DNA of 64,000 bases from Paraktedonobacter sp964250225 (GCA_964250225.1 CAXUEY010000005.1:9353-73352); one strand, 5' to 3'; positions 47,011 to 57,122 are shown, counted from the first letter of the stretch. A program made the numbers and translations. Notes: generated by a model from the sequence alone, not told the origin.

Positions 47011-50000
47011 AATTACAAAACGTTGAAGATATTTATGTCCTTAGCTCTATGCAGCAAGGAATACTCTTCCATATACTCTATGAAGACCAGGCGCAAGTAT
47101 ATTTCAGCCAATTTGTCTGCACCATCGAGCAGCCACTGAATAGAGACACCTTTTTTCGGGCGTGGCGGCATATGCTCACTCGTCACTCTGTGCTACGTAC
47201 TGCTTTTCTCTGGGATGGCCTGGATGAGCCGCTTCAGGTAGTGAGCCAACAGGTCGAACTCCCTTGCACGTATTTGGATTGGCGGGAAATCCCTGAAATG
47301 AAGCAGCAAACGCGCCTGGAAGCGTTTCTGGCTGCTGACCGCGCTCGGGGTTTTGACCTTGCTGTTGCACCTTTGTGGCGTCTCTTCCTCATCCAAACGG
47401 CGAATCAGACATATACATTCATCTCCAGTTCGTCCCATATACTCATGGATGGCTGGTCGCGCGCGCTGCTCCTGCAAGAAGTTTCTGTATACTATAACGC
47501 CAGCCTGCGTGGGCAGACTCCACATTTGCCACGGGCGCACGTCTACCGAAACTATATCGGCTGGCTCCAACGTCAGGACCTCACCAGGGCAGAAGACTAT
47601 TGGAAGGCCGTGTTACAGGGGTTTGCAACCCCTCTTACACTGGGCAAAGTGCCTGCGGTTATCAAATCTGTTGGGAACGAGCAGAAGCCGTTTTACGCGC
47701 GCGCTGAGTTTCGGCTTTCTACCGAGTTGACCACTGCTTTGCAAACATTCACGCGCCAGCAGCAATTAACACTGAATACGCTGGTGCAAGGCGCCTGGGC
47801 TATTTTATTAAGTCACTATACCGGTACACAAGATATTGTTTTTGGAGTCACAGTTGCTGGCAGGCCAGCTTCGCTGCCAGGCTCGGATACAATGGTGGGT
47901 CTCTTCATCAACACGCTGCCCTTGCGTGTTGATATCTCATCGCATGTACACCTGGCTTCCTGGCTCAAATCTCTGCAAGAACAGCAGTCCGCAATGCTTG
48001 AGTATCAATACACACCGCTGGTGCAGATTCGCGGCTGGAGCGACGTTCCCCACGATCAACAGCTTTTTGAAAGTATCCTGGTCTTTGAAAATACGCTCAA
48101 CGCGGTTTCGTGGGAGCAAGCGGATGAACTGTATTTTCGCGATATGCGAGGTGGCGTAGAGCACACAAACTATCCCCTCACCCTTACCGTAGGGCCTGAT
48201 AGCGAACTGTTTCTGCGGCTTGCGTATGATGCGAGCCGCTTTGAGGCGGAAGAGACCGCTGGCATGCTCAAGCACCTGCGAAATCTTCTCGCGCATATGG
48301 TGGCCAATCCTGGAGCACGTTTGAGTGACCTCTCGCTGCTTTCAATAGAGGAGCGCGACCTCTTGCTTGGAGAGTGGAACCAGACGCAACACATCTATCC
48401 CAGCCAGAGTATCCAGGAGCTTTTCGAGGAGCAAGCTGGCAAATCACCCGATGCCATCGCGGTGGTATGTGAGCAGGAACAGATGAGCTACCAGGAACTC
48501 AACCGCCGCGCCAACCAGCTCGCCCATGCCCTGCGCGCTCTGGGCGTGACTGCCGAGCAGCGCGTGGGCCTGTGCCTGGACACCAGCCTCGACCTGGTGA
48601 TCAGCGTGCTGGCCATCCTCAAGGCTGGCGCCACCTACCTGCCGCTTGATCCCAGCTTTCCGGTGGAGCGCCTGGCTTTCTTGCTGCGCGATGCCCAGGC
48701 TTGCCTGCTGCTCACTCAGCATTCCTTACTTCCCCTGTTGGCCTCGCTCTCCCTCCCACGGCTCTGCCTGGATCAGGACTGGCCCCAGGTCGCTCGCCAA
48801 CCCGAGACCAGTCCCACCACGCTCCACCATCCTGCGCTGGGCGCCTATGTGCTCTACACCTCTGGCTCGACCGGTCAGCCCAAAGGCGTGTTGGTGGAAC
48901 AGCGTGCTCTCCTCAACTATCTCCAGGCCTTGCAAAGCCGCCTGGGACCCGAGCCGATGGGCTGCTGTGCGATGGTGCAGCCCCTGACAGTGGACTTCTG
49001 CCTGAGTATGTTCTTCCCGCCGCTGCTCACCGGAGGACAATTGCACCTGATTGCTCGCGAGCACGCCATCGACGCCGCGGCACTGGCTCGCACCCTGCGT
49101 CAGCGTCCCGCCGACTCGTTCAAGATCGCTCCCTCCCACCTGGCCGCTCTGCTGACCGGAGCAACGGCGGCTGACCTGCTCCCTCGCCGTTTCCTGATCG
49201 TGGGAGGAGAAGCCTCCTCCTGGCCCTGGACCCAGGAGTTGTGCGGCTGGCTGCCAGCGGGCGCTCAATTGGTAAATCATTATGGACCTACCGAGACAAC
49301 GGTGGGAGTACTCACCTACCGCGTGGAGGTAGGAGCACCAACTCCGCGGGGAGAGTCTACTCCCTTAGGTCGGCCGCTGGCTAATATCCAGACCTATGTG
49401 CTGGATCGAGCAGGACGCCTGCTGCCCCCAGGGATCGTGGGAGAACTCTACCTGGCAGGCGCCAACCTGGCACGAGGGTACCTGGGCCGTCCAGATCTGA
49501 CCGCGGAGCGTTTTGTGCCTCATCCCTGGAGCCGGGAGCCGGGAGCACGCCTCTATCGGACGGGCGACCTGGTGCGGCAGCGGACCGATGGCACCCTGGA
49601 GTTTGTCGGACGCATCGATGAGCAGATCAAGCTGCGGGGCTATCGCATTGAGCTGGGAGAGATCGAAGCGGTGCTGCGACAGCATGAGCAGGTGAGAGAA
49701 GCGCTGGTGCTGGCGCGGGAAGCGGGACAAGCAGGAGAGAAGCGCCTGGTGGGCTATGTGGTGCTGCACGAGGGCAGTGCCTGTGATCGGCACGCCTTGC
49801 GCGACTGGTTGCAGCGCCAGCTCCCCATGTATATGGTGCCCACGTCGCTGGTGCTGCTGGACGCCTTGCCGCTCCTCCCGCATGGCAAAGTGGACCGCCG
49901 CCGCCTGCCCGCTCCAGAGTTTGACCAGCAGCTTCTGGATGAGGATACTTTGTTGCCTCGTAACCCTGTCGAGGAAATGCTTATCGATGTGTGGAAGAAG

Positions 50001-53000
50001 ACGCTGGGGATCAAACAAGTTGGCGTTCATAGCAACTTCTTTGAAGCAGGTGGGCACTCCCTGCTGGCTATTCGGACAATTTCTCATCTGCGCAAGTTGT
50101 TTCACAGAGAACTGCCACTGAGAAGTCTTTTCGAGGCGCCAACTCCCTCGGCCCTGGCAGCATACATTCTTGAGCAGCTTCAAGAGACACATAAGGAACT
50201 GCAGGCCCCTCCGCTGGTTAGAGTGGCCCGATCAGAGACACTTCCTCTTTCATTTGCACAACAACGGCTCTGGTTTCTGGATCAGCTTGAGCCAGGCATC
50301 TCCCTGTATAATGTACAGGCCACGCTCTTGCTCAAGGGGCCGCTTGACATTGCAGCCTTTGAGCGGAGCATTCAAGAGATAGTGCGCCGCCACGACATCC
50401 TTCGTACCACTTTTATCGCCGTTGATAATACACCGCAACAGCGCATTGCTTCTGATATCTCTGTGCCGCTGCCTGTAATAAACTTGCAGGATCTCTCATC
50501 TGATGCACAACAGGTTGAGCTACGTCGCCTGGCGGTGCAGGAGGCAAGGCAATCCTTTGATCTGGCCTACGGCAAGCTTTTGCGTGTCACCCTCTTGCGC
50601 CTGACCGCTCAGAAGCATATGTTCTTTTTGACTTTGCATCATATCGTCTCTGACGAATGGTCGCTGGAGATATTTTGGCGCGAGTTGGATATTTTTTACC
50701 GCGCGTATGCACATGGCGAGCCTTCTCTCGTGCCAGAATTGCCGATTCAGTACGCCGATTTTGCGCACTGGCAGCGTCAGTGGCTTCAGGGTGAAGTGTT
50801 ACAAACCCAGCTGGACTACTGGCGAGAACAACTGCGTGGTGCCCCACCTATGCTGGGGCTTCCAACAGACCACCAGCGTCCTACGCTTCCCACCTTCCAG
50901 GGAGGTACTGTTCCTTTCCAACTATCAAAACAGATGAGCGAAGCACTCAAGGAGTTGAGCCTCCGCGAAAGTGTGACGCTATTTATGACACTGCTCGCCG
51001 CCTTCCAAACGCTGCTGGCTCGCTATACTCGGTTGGAAGATATCGTCGTTGGCACACCAATAACGAATCGTGCGCGTGTCGAGACCGAAAATCTGATCGG
51101 CTTCTTTCTCAATACCCTCGTCTTGCGCACAGACCTCTCAGGCAATCCCACTTTTCAGGAGCTTCTGCGCCGGGTGCGCGAAGTAGCTCTCCAGGCCTAC
51201 ACACATCAAGATTTACCCTTTGAGAAATTGGTAGATGAACTGTCTCCCGAACGTGCCCTGAGTCGCAATCCGCTTTTTCAGGTAATGTTTATCTTACACG
51301 ATGACTCACCAGAATCATTTAAGCTAGCTGATTTAACGCTCGAAACAGTGTTCATCGAAAGAGATGTCACAAAGTTTGACCTGACACTTGTCCTGGGGCA
51401 TAGTTCCAATAGTCTTGAGGGGATGTTCGCGTATAATTGTGATCTCTTTGAGGTCTCCACAATTGAGCGGCTTGCTCAGCACTTCCAGATCTTGTTAGAA
51501 GGGATCGTGGCAAATCCTCAACAGCGTATATGTGAACTGCCCCTGCTCACAGCGTCTGAGCGCAGGTCGTTGCAAGAGTGGAATTCTACCAAAGAAACCT
51601 ATCCGTACCATATCTATCTGCATGAGATGGTAGAAGCACAGGTGGAACGGACACCAGATGCCATCGCGCTGGTATGGGAGCATGAGCAGGTGAGTTACCA
51701 GGAACTTAATCGGCGCGCCAACCAGCTCGCCCATTGGCTGCAGCGGCAGGGGATTGGGTTGGAGACGCGGGTTGGTGTGTGTCTGGAGCGTACCGCTGAT
51801 CTCGTCGTGAGCCTGTTGGCCGTGCTCAAGGCAGGAGGGACCTATGTGCCCCTTGACCCTACCTATCCGGAGGCCCGGCTTGCCTTCATGCTCGCTGACT
51901 CCCAGGCGAATCTCGTGCTTACCCAGCCTCAGCTGCGTTCACAGCTACCCACCTCCACTCAGGGAGTCCCATCGCTCGTGTGCCTGGAGGAGGTTCGTGA
52001 GCAGATCAAGGTACAACCCGTCACCAATCTTGCACCTTCTCTCCATCCAGAACAGAGTGCCTACCTCATCTATACTTCTGGTTCAACGGGGCAAGCGAAG
52101 GGAGTGGCTATTCGTTATCGCAGTGTTACCAACTTGCTGAGTTGGGCGCAAGCAACCTACTCAGTTCAGGACCTGGCGGGAGTATTGGCCGCGACCTCAA
52201 TCTGCTTCGATCTCTCAATTTTTGAACTCTGGGTGCCCTTGAGTAAGGGGGGAAGTGTCATCTTAGCGGAGAACCTCTTGCAAGTGCCCCGGTTGCCTGC
52301 TCGTTCGCGTATCACCTTGTTCAATACTGTGCCATCCGTGCTCAATGAGCTGCTGCGAGCGGAGGGATTGCCAGCCTCCACGCGGGTGGTCAACCTGGCG
52401 GGAGAAGCATTGCCCGCCAGCCTGGTGGAGCAGCTCTATGCACTTGGCACCGTCGAACAGGTCTACAATTTGTATGCGCCATCGGAGACGACGACCTACT
52501 CGACGGCGAGCGTACTCCCCAGAAATCTAGCAGGACAGATTCCAAGCATTGGCCGTCCGATTGCCAATACCCACGTCTACCTACTCGATGACTCCCTACA
52601 GCCGGTACCCATAGGAGTTGTAGGAGAGGTCTACCTTGGTGGCATGGGCGTAGCCCGTGGCTACTGGCATCATCCTGAGCTCACAGCAGAGCGCTTTGTG
52701 CCCCATCCGTTTGCCACGGAGCCGGGGGAGCGGCTCTATCGCACTGGGGACCTGGCTCGCTATCGTCGAGATGGTCATCTGGAGTTTATTGGTAGGCGTG
52801 ACTCTCAGGTCAAGGTGCGCGGCTTTCGCATTGAGGTAGGGGAGATCGAGGCGGTGTTGCGGCAGCACGAGGAGGTGAGGGAAGCATTGGTAGTGGCGAG
52901 GGAGCAGGAAGGAGGAGGAAAGCGCCTGGTGGGCTATGTGGTACTGCGTGAGGGTAGTACGTGCCGCTGGGAAGAGGTGCGAGGCTGGTTGCAGCGTCAG

Positions 53001-54860
53001 TTGCCCGCGTATATGGTTCCCACGGTATTAGTAGTGCTGGACGCGTTGCCGCTCACCCCACATGGTAAAGTGGACCGCAGCCGCTTGCCTGACCCGATAT
53101 GGGAAAGCGTACTCCTCCAGGACGACGCGGAACCTGTGACACCATATGAAAAGATCCTGTCCGACATCTGGGCCGAAGTTTTAGACGCTGGGCGAGTGGG
53201 TATCCATACGAACTTTTTCCAGGCCGGGGGAGATTCGATTCTGACCTTGCTGATTATCGCGCGCGCCCGAAGTCAGGGGCTTATCATCACACCTAAACAG
53301 GTTTTCCAGTACCAGACAATTGCAGAACTGGCAGTTGCGGTTGAACGCGAGATGGCTACTGCCTTTCTTTCGGAGGAGCAGGAACAAGGCACCGTGCCTT
53401 TCCTTCCCTGGCAGTCCTGGTTTTTCGAGCAACAATTCTCTGACCCTCATCATGCAAATCAGGTTGTTTGCCTGGAGATCGCTGAGCAATGCCTCACTCG
53501 GGAGGTACTCAAGGCGGCCATTGCTCGCCTGATTGAGCGGCACAGCGCTCTGCGCCTGCGTTTTGCGCGCCGATCTCAGGGCTGGGAGCAATACATTGCA
53601 CCATTAGAAACACGCATAGACTTACTGGTGGATGTGCTGGATGTCAGCATGCTTTCAGTTGCCGAGCAAACACTGGCTATTGCCGAAGCTACCAGGAGAG
53701 TTCAGGCAACGCTGAACCTGGAGACAGGACCACTGTTGCGCGCTATCCATGTAACGCGCCATGCCCTGGAGCCAGAGCTGCTGCTGCTTATTGCCCATCC
53801 TCTCGCAGTGGACAACGTTTCCTGGCATATTCTGTTGGAAGACCTGGAACGTATCTATAATCTGCTGGTGCAAGGCATTGCAACGCCCATACCACCTGAG
53901 GCTCCTCTCTTCAAAAAATGGTGCGAGCGCTTGTATGCCTACGCGAACTCACCAGGTCTCTTTCAGGAAATGTCCCACTGGACTGGACTTGCACAGCATC
54001 AGGATGCATCTCTGCTGCCGCTGGATTTTGATGTCAAGTGGCCAACCGATCTGGAGATCCCCAGAAGCTATACATATCGCTCTTTGGAGGTTGAAGAGAC
54101 CAGGGCGCTTCTGCAAGATGTTCCTGTTGTTTACCATACCCAAACTCAGGATCTTCTTTTAACCGCCTTGCTGCTCGCCTTTGCTCCCTGGCTGGGTCGG
54201 TATAAACTGCTGGTGAACCTGGCAGAATCTGGCCGTCAGAAGCTTTTCAGCGATATCGATGTCTCACACACTGTGGGGCAGTTCACCAGTGTGTATCCTG
54301 TTTTGCTTGATCTGGAGCATCTGACACCCTCGCCATTGGCGCGCATTGACCTCGGACAGGCGCTAAAAGCTCTTAAAGAACAGCTACATAGTATACCTCA
54401 GCATGGATCTGGTTACCGTGGACTGCGCTTTTTGCATACAGATCACACCACACGGCTGCAATTAGCAGCAATCCCACACCCGTGGATAAGTTTCAGTTTC
54501 CTGGGAGCATTAGATGACACACAGCGTGCTGGCAGCGCTGGTTGGCGCCGGTTGCCTCAGGTCAATCCTGGCTCTTTGTTCAGCGACCAGGGACAGCATC
54601 TCCTGGATGTGTGTGGGTTCATTGCCGATGGTCGGCTGCACATGTACTGGCAGTTTAATGAACGTACTCACCGCATCTCGACCATTGAATTGCTAGCCGA
54701 ACGTTGTCTGGAAAGGTTGAGAACACTGATTACGTATTGTTGCACGCTCGACACAGGAAGCTACACCCCATCTGATTTCCCTGAACTGGGACTCAGCCAG
54801 GCAATGTTGGATAAAGCTCTTGGAAAGCTGCGCCCTCCAAAGAAAGGGGCACAACCGTGA
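47007..54860 (+). CDS. NRPS, C-A(Asx-type)-PCP-C-A(Ala-type)-PCP-E(degenerate)
   Basis: 2617 aa. ATG 47007 overlaps the previous stop (ATGA) with GGGAGG upstream. C1 starts 'LSSMQQGILFH', the pattern of C domains downstream of E (D-donor type); its active motif reads SHILMDG. A1 code reads D-F-S-K-I-G-H-V-G (Asp/Asn family, Lys278). PCP1 has AGGHSLLAIR. C2 has HHIVSDE. A2 code reads D-L-F-N-N-A-L-T-Y, a known Ala code. PCP2 has AGGDSI, the form that precedes E domains. The final E domain is full-length but has lost its catalytic motifs (separate entry). The A1 region is clearly more GC-rich than its flanks and shares identical tracts with A2 at both ends. Predicted addition: Asx then Ala. Confidence 0.95.
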   Translation: MKLQNVEDIYVLSSMQQGILFHILYEDQAQVYFSQFVCTIEQPLNRDTFFRAWRHMLTRHSVLRTAFLWDGLDEPLQVVSQQVELPCTYLDWREIPEMKQQTRLEAFLAADRARGFDLAVAPLWRLFLIQTANQTYTFISSSSHILMDGWSRALLLQEVSVYYNASLRGQTPHLPRAHVYRNYIGWLQRQDLTRAEDYWKAVLQGFATPLTLGKVPAVIKSVGNEQKPFYARAEFRLSTELTTALQTFTRQQQLTLNTLVQGAWAILLSHYTGTQDIVFGVTVAGRPASLPGSDTMVGLFINTLPLRVDISSHVHLASWLKSLQEQQSAMLEYQYTPLVQIRGWSDVPHDQQLFESILVFENTLNAVSWEQADELYFRDMRGGVEHTNYPLTLTVGPDSELFLRLAYDASRFEAEETAGMLKHLRNLLAHMVANPGARLSDLSLLSIEERDLLLGEWNQTQHIYPSQSIQELFEEQAGKSPDAIAVVCEQEQMSYQELNRRANQLAHALRALGVTAEQRVGLCLDTSLDLVISVLAILKAGATYLPLDPSFPVERLAFLLRDAQACLLLTQHSLLPLLASLSLPRLCLDQDWPQVARQPETSPTTLHHPALGAYVLYTSGSTGQPKGVLVEQRALLNYLQALQSRLGPEPMGCCAMVQPLTVDFCLSMFFPPLLTGGQLHLIAREHAIDAAALARTLRQRPADSFKIAPSHLAALLTGATAADLLPRRFLIVGGEASSWPWTQELCGWLPAGAQLVNHYGPTETTVGVLTYRVEVGAPTPRGESTPLGRPLANIQTYVLDRAGRLLPPGIVGELYLAGANLARGYLGRPDLTAERFVPHPWSREPGARLYRTGDLVRQRTDGTLEFVGRIDEQIKLRGYRIELGEIEAVLRQHEQVREALVLAREAGQAGEKRLVGYVVLHEGSACDRHALRDWLQRQLPMYMVPTSLVLLDALPLLPHGKVDRRRLPAPEFDQQLLDEDTLLPRNPVEEMLIDVWKKTLGIKQVGVHSNFFEAGGHSLLAIRTISHLRKLFHRELPLRSLFEAPTPSALAAYILEQLQETHKELQAPPLVRVARSETLPLSFAQQRLWFLDQLEPGISLYNVQATLLLKGPLDIAAFERSIQEIVRRHDILRTTFIAVDNTPQQRIASDISVPLPVINLQDLSSDAQQVELRRLAVQEARQSFDLAYGKLLRVTLLRLTAQKHMFFLTLHHIVSDEWSLEIFWRELDIFYRAYAHGEPSLVPELPIQYADFAHWQRQWLQGEVLQTQLDYWREQLRGAPPMLGLPTDHQRPTLPTFQGGTVPFQLSKQMSEALKELSLRESVTLFMTLLAAFQTLLARYTRLEDIVVGTPITNRARVETENLIGFFLNTLVLRTDLSGNPTFQELLRRVREVALQAYTHQDLPFEKLVDELSPERALSRNPLFQVMFILHDDSPESFKLADLTLETVFIERDVTKFDLTLVLGHSSNSLEGMFAYNCDLFEVSTIERLAQHFQILLEGIVANPQQRICELPLLTASERRSLQEWNSTKETYPYHIYLHEMVEAQVERTPDAIALVWEHEQVSYQELNRRANQLAHWLQRQGIGLETRVGVCLERTADLVVSLLAVLKAGGTYVPLDPTYPEARLAFMLADSQANLVLTQPQLRSQLPTSTQGVPSLVCLEEVREQIKVQPVTNLAPSLHPEQSAYLIYTSGSTGQAKGVAIRYRSVTNLLSWAQATYSVQDLAGVLAATSICFDLSIFELWVPLSKGGSVILAENLLQVPRLPARSRITLFNTVPSVLNELLRAEGLPASTRVVNLAGEALPASLVEQLYALGTVEQVYNLYAPSETTTYSTASVLPRNLAGQIPSIGRPIANTHVYLLDDSLQPVPIGVVGEVYLGGMGVARGYWHHPELTAERFVPHPFATEPGERLYRTGDLARYRRDGHLEFIGRRDSQVKVRGFRIEVGEIEAVLRQHEEVREALVVAREQEGGGKRLVGYVVLREGSTCRWEEVRGWLQRQLPAYMVPTVLVVLDALPLTPHGKVDRSRLPDPIWESVLLQDDAEPVTPYEKILSDIWAEVLDAGRVGIHTNFFQAGGDSILTLLIIARARSQGLIITPKQVFQYQTIAELAVAVEREMATAFLSEEQEQGTVPFLPWQSWFFEQQFSDPHHANQVVCLEIAEQCLTREVLKAAIARLIERHSALRLRFARRSQGWEQYIAPLETRIDLLVDVLDVSMLSVAEQTLAIAEATRRVQATLNLETGPLLRAIHVTRHALEPELLLLIAHPLAVDNVSWHILLEDLERIYNLLVQGIATPIPPEAPLFKKWCERLYAYANSPGLFQEMSHWTGLAQHQDASLLPLDFDVKWPTDLEIPRSYTYRSLEVEETRALLQDVPVVYHTQTQDLLLTALLLAFAPWLGRYKLLVNLAESGRQKLFSDIDVSHTVGQFTSVYPVLLDLEHLTPSPLARIDLGQALKALKEQLHSIPQHGSGYRGLRFLHTDHTTRLQLAAIPHPWISFSFLGALDDTQRAGSAGWRRLPQVNPGSLFSDQGQHLLDVCGFIADGRLHMYWQFNERTHRISTIELLAERCLERLRTLITYCCTLDTGSYTPSDFPELGLSQAMLDKALGKLRPPKKGAQP
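53390..54830 (+). other. Degenerate epimerization domain, probably inactive
   Basis: The length and order match an E domain, but HHxxxDxxSW reads HPLAVDNVSW (53796-53825, Pro codon 53799-53801), so the catalytic second His is Pro. The EGHGRE motif reads AESGRQ (near 54220-54240), losing the catalytic Glu. VGWFT reads VGQFT, and NY-x-G reads SFLG. The frame is open throughout, so it is translated. It may persist as a structural or docking element. Confidence 0.85.
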
Positions 54861-55012
54861 GCAGAGAAAAAGAGATCAAAACGGATCTTTGGGAAAGGGA
54901 TGCAGAGAATCTCCTCTGCTCTGATGTGGAACGCCTCCACATTTTCATCTCTCCTAAAATGGCATATTGAGAAAATACCGGCGCATTTTGTATAGAAAGT
55001 GAAAGAGGAAAA
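54861..55012. other. Intergenic gap between NRPS and MFS exporter
   Basis: 152 bp. It holds two weak hairpins (AGATC/GATCT near 54873-54889 and GCAGAG 54902-54907 / CTCTGC 54914-54919) without a following T-run. No clear promoter was seen. The exporter is probably cotranscribed with the NRPS genes. Confidence 0.4.
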
Positions 55013-57028
55013 ATGGAGACTACATCGGTTTCTTCTGCCGAAGATAAGAAAGCGCGCACATGGTTCTCGCGTTTGCTCATTAATCGGAATTACGCGCTAT
55101 TGTGGGTCGCTCTGTCTACCTCCAGATTCGGCAATATCATCTTTGATATCTCGATCCTCCTCTGGGTTGCAACGACCCTGGCCAGAAACGCTCCCTGGGC
55201 AGCTTTTGCCGTAGGATCGCTGGCATTCTTGCCACAATTGACTTCACTTGTAGTAGCCACCGGTGCCGGTGTTTTTGTTGACCGTTGGAATAAACGGCGC
55301 ACGCTGCTCGTCATGGATGGCGCGCGCACTATAGTGGTCCTCTTACTCGTTCTGGCAACTGGTATTCTCCCTCTACCCTTTGCGGCGGGAAGTGATGCGG
55401 CCTCACTTTTCCAGCTTTTCTGCCTGTTATTTGTAGTGATGTTAATAAGTGTTTGTAATCCTTTTGTCAATGGAGCAATCATCGCCTTTTTGTACAATAT
55501 TCTGGATGAAGAGGATTTCTCCAGGGCTTTTGGGCGTACACAATTCACGAGCAACATGTCTGCCATTATTGGTCCGCCATTAGCAGCAGCGCTTTTCTTT
55601 ACTGTTGGCATACAGGCATCTATTATTCTTGATGCGCTCACCTTTGGGATCTCGTTTGGGTGTATTTTCTTGATACGCGCTACTCTTTCGGGAGAAACTG
55701 CGGAAAGCGAAGAAGAGGCTACACCACAGAAAAAAGATTTTCTCCAGGATTTGCTCACTGGCTTGCGTTTTGTTGCTGGAAACACCGTTCTTGTGGCTAT
55801 AGGGATAGCGACGGTTCTCACAGCACTCGGCGTGGGCGCCTTGACTGTGCTCAGCATCTTTTTTGTGACCAATAATCTGCACAGCTCGCCTGCGTATTAT
55901 CCGTTCCTGGACGTTGGCTTTGGCATTGGTGCTATGATAGGAGCGATCTTAGGGCCACCCTTGCGACAAAAGTTCGGCCTCTTGAAAGTATTCTGGGCAC
56001 CAACCCTCGTTATCGGAGCGCTGGTCTTGATCTTTGCGCGACTGACCAATATTTGGGTTGCCTGTGCCTTGATGGGCTTGATAGGAATGTCGCAGGCTGT
56101 CTTTCTAGTCGCACTTGGTCCACTGGCCATGAAGGTCACGCCGCGCGAACTGATTGGGCGAACCAATGCTTTCATGGGCCAGTTGAATATGCTTGCTACA
56201 GCGATCTCCGTGACAATTGCAGCATATGTGATAGCTGCACCGTTCCATAACAAGCACCTGCCGCTGGTAGGTATTGACCTGGGTCCAATTGACGCCATTT
56301 TTACAGCCGCAGGCATTTTGATCATTACCAGCGGGCTGTGCTCTATGGTCACTTTAAACCACTACGAGGCGGCAGAGGCACAGGGGCAACCGGAACGTAG
56401 TAAGAGATTCATCAGAAAGAGACAATTCGCAATCTCCAGTATGGGGCTCCTTCTAGCTATTCTCTCTACTCTGCCTGTAGCCTTCGCCTCGCCACGCTAT
56501 CAAACAACCACCCAACTTCAGACAGTGCAGGGGAGACCACCTGATGGCCAGGTCGTTCAAGGGCTAAAATGTGAATCGACGGTGGGTTCCACGGTGAAAG
56601 CGAATATTCACCTGAGCCTCTATATCAATAACGAGGCTGTGGCTATACCTGCCGGGATCGGTATTGTCGCTCCTCCACAACCAGGCGTGAACGCGCTGGT
56701 CTCCAAGGGCAAACTTAACTGTCTCTACCCTTTGCATGTGTATGAGAATGATAACATTATTCATGCAGAGTTGTTCGACAACCGGACATATACTCTGGGT
56801 CAGTTCTTCGAAATCTGGGGGCAACCACTGGATCAAACACACATTCTGGGCTATACAGCCAACCAGGATCAAAAAATTACTTTCGAAGTTTTTGCTGAAA
56901 ATGGGACACAGCATCCCGTCACGGGTGACCCCCGTGCAATTCCCCTGGTGGAACATGAAACAATTGTTGTGTTGCTGAATAGTCCCCTGATTCATCCTAC
57001 TCCTTTCACTGATTGGAATGGAATCTGA
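55013..57028 (+). CDS. MFS efflux transporter with extra C-terminal exported domain
   Basis: 671 aa; AGAGG lies 4 nt before the ATG. Residues 20-460 form a 12-helix major facilitator of the multidrug/siderophore exporter type: 'LLINRNYALLWVALSTSRFG' start, the A-motif-like loop DRWNKRRTLL after TM2, a long central loop (ETAESEEEATPQKK), and RELIGRTNAF. Unusually, after TM12 comes a basic stretch (ERSKRFIRKRQF), a further hydrophobic segment (SSMGLLLAILSTLPVAFASP) and about 185 residues predicted outside the cell. These include LNCLYPLHVYENDNIIHAEL, TLGQFFEIWGQPL and GDPRAIPLVEHETIVVL. I recall this last pattern from conserved exported proteins of unknown function in actinobacteria and Chloroflexota. 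It sits inside the NRPS operon, so its likely role is product export. Confidence 0.9.
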   Translation: METTSVSSAEDKKARTWFSRLLINRNYALLWVALSTSRFGNIIFDISILLWVATTLARNAPWAAFAVGSLAFLPQLTSLVVATGAGVFVDRWNKRRTLLVMDGARTIVVLLLVLATGILPLPFAAGSDAASLFQLFCLLFVVMLISVCNPFVNGAIIAFLYNILDEEDFSRAFGRTQFTSNMSAIIGPPLAAALFFTVGIQASIILDALTFGISFGCIFLIRATLSGETAESEEEATPQKKDFLQDLLTGLRFVAGNTVLVAIGIATVLTALGVGALTVLSIFFVTNNLHSSPAYYPFLDVGFGIGAMIGAILGPPLRQKFGLLKVFWAPTLVIGALVLIFARLTNIWVACALMGLIGMSQAVFLVALGPLAMKVTPRELIGRTNAFMGQLNMLATAISVTIAAYVIAAPFHNKHLPLVGIDLGPIDAIFTAAGILIITSGLCSMVTLNHYEAAEAQGQPERSKRFIRKRQFAISSMGLLLAILSTLPVAFASPRYQTTTQLQTVQGRPPDGQVVQGLKCESTVGSTVKANIHLSLYINNEAVAIPAGIGIVAPPQPGVNALVSKGKLNCLYPLHVYENDNIIHAELFDNRTYTLGQFFEIWGQPLDQTHILGYTANQDQKITFEVFAENGTQHPVTGDPRAIPLVEHETIVVLLNSPLIHPTPFTDWNGI

Positions 57029-57029
57029 T

Positions 57030-57063
57030 AGGGAAAAGGAAATTTCTTTGTTCCCTCTCTTTT
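57030..57063 (+). terminator. Weak terminator-like hairpin after the exporter
   Basis: AGGGAA (57030-57035) pairs with TTCCCT (57051-57056), with further partial pairing inside, directly after the exporter stop. A pyrimidine stretch ending in TTTT follows. The stem is short and AT-rich, so it would at most attenuate read-through to the next NRPS gene. Confidence 0.3.
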
Positions 57064-57122
57064 GGAGTTTAGTGAGCAATGACAGTGGATAGACAAAATA
57101 ATATACATTGGAGGCAAGCTAA

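Noticed and set aside
49365..50192. 275-codon open frame on the minus strand
   Set aside because: Antisense to the GC-rich A domain of the gene at 47007; high GC lowers stop frequency there.
54902..54919. GCAGAG/CTCTGC hairpin as a terminator
   Set aside because: No T-run follows and the next gene appears to be in the same transcript.
55090..55872. 260-codon open frame on the minus strand
   Set aside because: Antisense to the MFS exporter, whose plus-strand frame has clear membrane helices and a ribosome site.
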